Source: Atriophallophorus winterbourni
Taxonomy: Eukaryota; Platyhelminthes; Trematoda; Plagiorchiida; Microphallidae
Reading direction: 5' to 3'
NCBI GenBank assembly: GCA_013407085.1
Contig: JACCGJ010016507.1
Span: 108,985 to 172,984, forward strand
Length of the DNA: 64,000 nt
Positions 63,060-64,000 of this stretch are shown in pieces. How positions within the stretch are numbered: the stretch's first letter is position 1; each line of letters begins with the position of its first letter. The translations under genes and the position numbers were made by a program. A model generated the notes under the pieces. The model searched no databases. It was not told where the DNA came from and saw only the letters and a list, made by a program, of their open reading frames with translations.

Positions 63060-64000
63060 ATCGTCGCTCACCGTTGCGCCGAGACTGGACCTTGACGTGG
63101 TGCAGCGGCTTGCGTGCCTCGATGATCCATTGAGCTATACTGGGGGATGTCTTCGTGGCATCTTCAGAGTTACTCATACCAGGTTGGTCAATGGTGAGAA
63201 GCCAGACAAACACAGTCTCCTTGTCCCTCGCGGACATTGTATACCAGAAGAGGCGTATGAATCCGCAAGGATCACCGGCTCGAATGGTTGGGATGATGTC
63301 GGGAGTCCCTGCTTGCTCTCTACCTCGCGAATGGCTTGTGAACTGTACCTACAGTATCCGGCCCCGATAGGTGCGATCCTTAATCTCGCTCCGCTGCCTT
63401 GCGGGTTAGGCTTTCGGGCCAAAGGCTTGAGGTGGGAGTCCTCAAGATCAACTCCTCTACTTCGGCCTGGGCAACCGGGTAGTATCACGCCCCCACCCAA
63501 ACAATGGCAATAACAGTACTAGAAATTCCTAACCATATCTCTTCTATTGCTTCTATTGCCTCTTCTCCACATGTTACCATCCCCGATTCGCTCTCTCTAC
63601 CTGATGTACGACTCATGCCGTCTAGACAGCCGTCGATTGCTGCAACTCTTCTACGCCCGCTGGTTTCATTTAGGTTAGCTTCGTTTAACGTTCGGACCTT
63701 GCTACAACCGGGACAACAGGCCGGCCTTTCACGAACGCTTGAGACGTTAGGCATTGATATCTGCTGCTTGTCGGAAACCCGTTTCCGTGACACAAGCGAA
63801 GTCTGTCAGTTGGTCTCACCAGCTGAACCAGACAGCAGATTCCACATGCGCCTCTCTAGTGACCCGGATGCTTCCTCTGCCGGATTGGCTGGCGTCGGTA
63901 TCGCGCTCAGCTCCCGTGCTGAGCAATCACTCTTAGAGTGGATTCCCGTTGACAGCAGACGGTGCGGTGCACGATTTCGGGGCCACTGTCGGGTGAACAG
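63060..64000 (+). mobile_element. RTE-type LINE 5' end, runs off the window
   Basis: An abrupt rise in GC content starts near 63,060 with CACCGTTGCGCCGAGACTGG, followed by about 440 bp of leader. The ORF then starts. The element is inserted on the plus strand upstream of the 62.7 kb exon, probably within an intron of the kaptin-like gene. Confidence 0.7.
63504..64000 (+). CDS. RTE-type LINE endonuclease ORF, partial (3' end outside)
   Basis: Open from ATG 63,504 to the window edge (165 codons, no stop). It contains SFNVRTLLQPGQQAGLSRTL and GIDICCLSETR, the first two blocks of an apurinic-type endonuclease as found in RTE elements. The N-terminal 50 residues are Ser/Pro/Ile-rich. The lack of stops contrasts with every other LINE copy here, so the insertion is probably recent. 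Confidence 0.8.
   Translation, partial: MAITVLEIPNHISSIASIASSPHVTIPDSLSLPDVRLMPSRQPSIAATLLRPLVSFRLASFNVRTLLQPGQQAGLSRTLETLGIDICCLSETRFRDTSEVCQLVSPAEPDSRFHMRLSSDPDASSAGLAGVGIALSSRAEQSLLEWIPVDSRRCGARFRGHCRVN

Noticed and set aside
63097..63513. 138-codon plus-strand ORF in the GC-rich leader of the right-end LINE
   Set aside because: Overlaps three other frames of similar length and lacks domain features; most likely the 5' leader of the RTE-type element. The endonuclease frame from 63,504 is the real ORF.

Overview
The window looks like nuclear DNA of a digenean flatworm, most likely a schistosome-type blood fluke. It is AT-rich, with long introns plus one 37-nt micro-intron, a schistosome-like universal stress protein gene, CR1- and RTE-type LINE debris, Penelope-like (GIY-YIG) fragments and many hammerhead-ribozyme motifs. 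The assignment rests on recognised protein families and repeat types; no database was searched.

Main gene: about 43 kb (47,525 down to 4,639, minus strand) is a voltage-gated calcium channel alpha2/delta subunit gene. I assembled 27 coding exons by hand. Every junction I propose has GT/AG ends, the phases join without conflict, and the total is 3,285 nt (1,095 codons), open to the last exon seen. In order it encodes a signal peptide, VWA_N helix region, VWA domain with a complete MIDAS (D231-T-S-G-S), Cache-type segments, a Thr/Ser-rich mucin-like insert with an RDKR site, and the VGCC_alpha2 region. The C-terminal membrane-anchor exons must lie left of base 1 or were missed in the first 4.6 kb. 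An intronless universal stress protein gene sits on the plus strand at 2,911-3,384.

Right end: three phase-compatible minus-strand exons at 62.7, 61.0 and 59.3 kb belong to a second gene, a beta-propeller protein with weak resemblance to kaptin (KPTN). Its 5' end lies beyond base 64,000.

Mobile DNA: introns and intergenic DNA carry CR1/SR1-like LINE copies on both strands (9.2-11.9, 25.8-26.9, 36.5-37.4, 41.0-43.2, 46.1-46.9, 49.5-51.7, 52.8-55.1, 56.4-58.3, 61.4-62.4 kb) and RTE-type LINE pieces (0.83-2.5, 15.4-16.1 kb). An RTE-type 5' end with an open endonuclease frame runs off the right edge (63.1-64.0 kb). There are also head-to-head Penelope-like fragments (37.9-38.8 kb) and a decayed pogo/Tigger transposon inserted in a LINE (55.1-56.3 kb).

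Most interesting layer: two families of hammerhead ribozyme motifs are scattered through the window. Family A has the self-complementary ACCGGT helix-III core. It appears at about nine sites, including a 241-bp unit at 20.6-20.8 kb bounded by ribozyme-derived direct repeats, as expected of a retrozyme or hammerhead satellite monomer. Family B has an ACGT helix III. It sits next to a Penelope-like ORF end at 38.0 kb and in a ~195-bp palindrome at 58.8 kb that carries a core on each strand; an 86-bp deletion derivative of that palindrome at 32.5 kb has perfect 14-bp target-site duplications.
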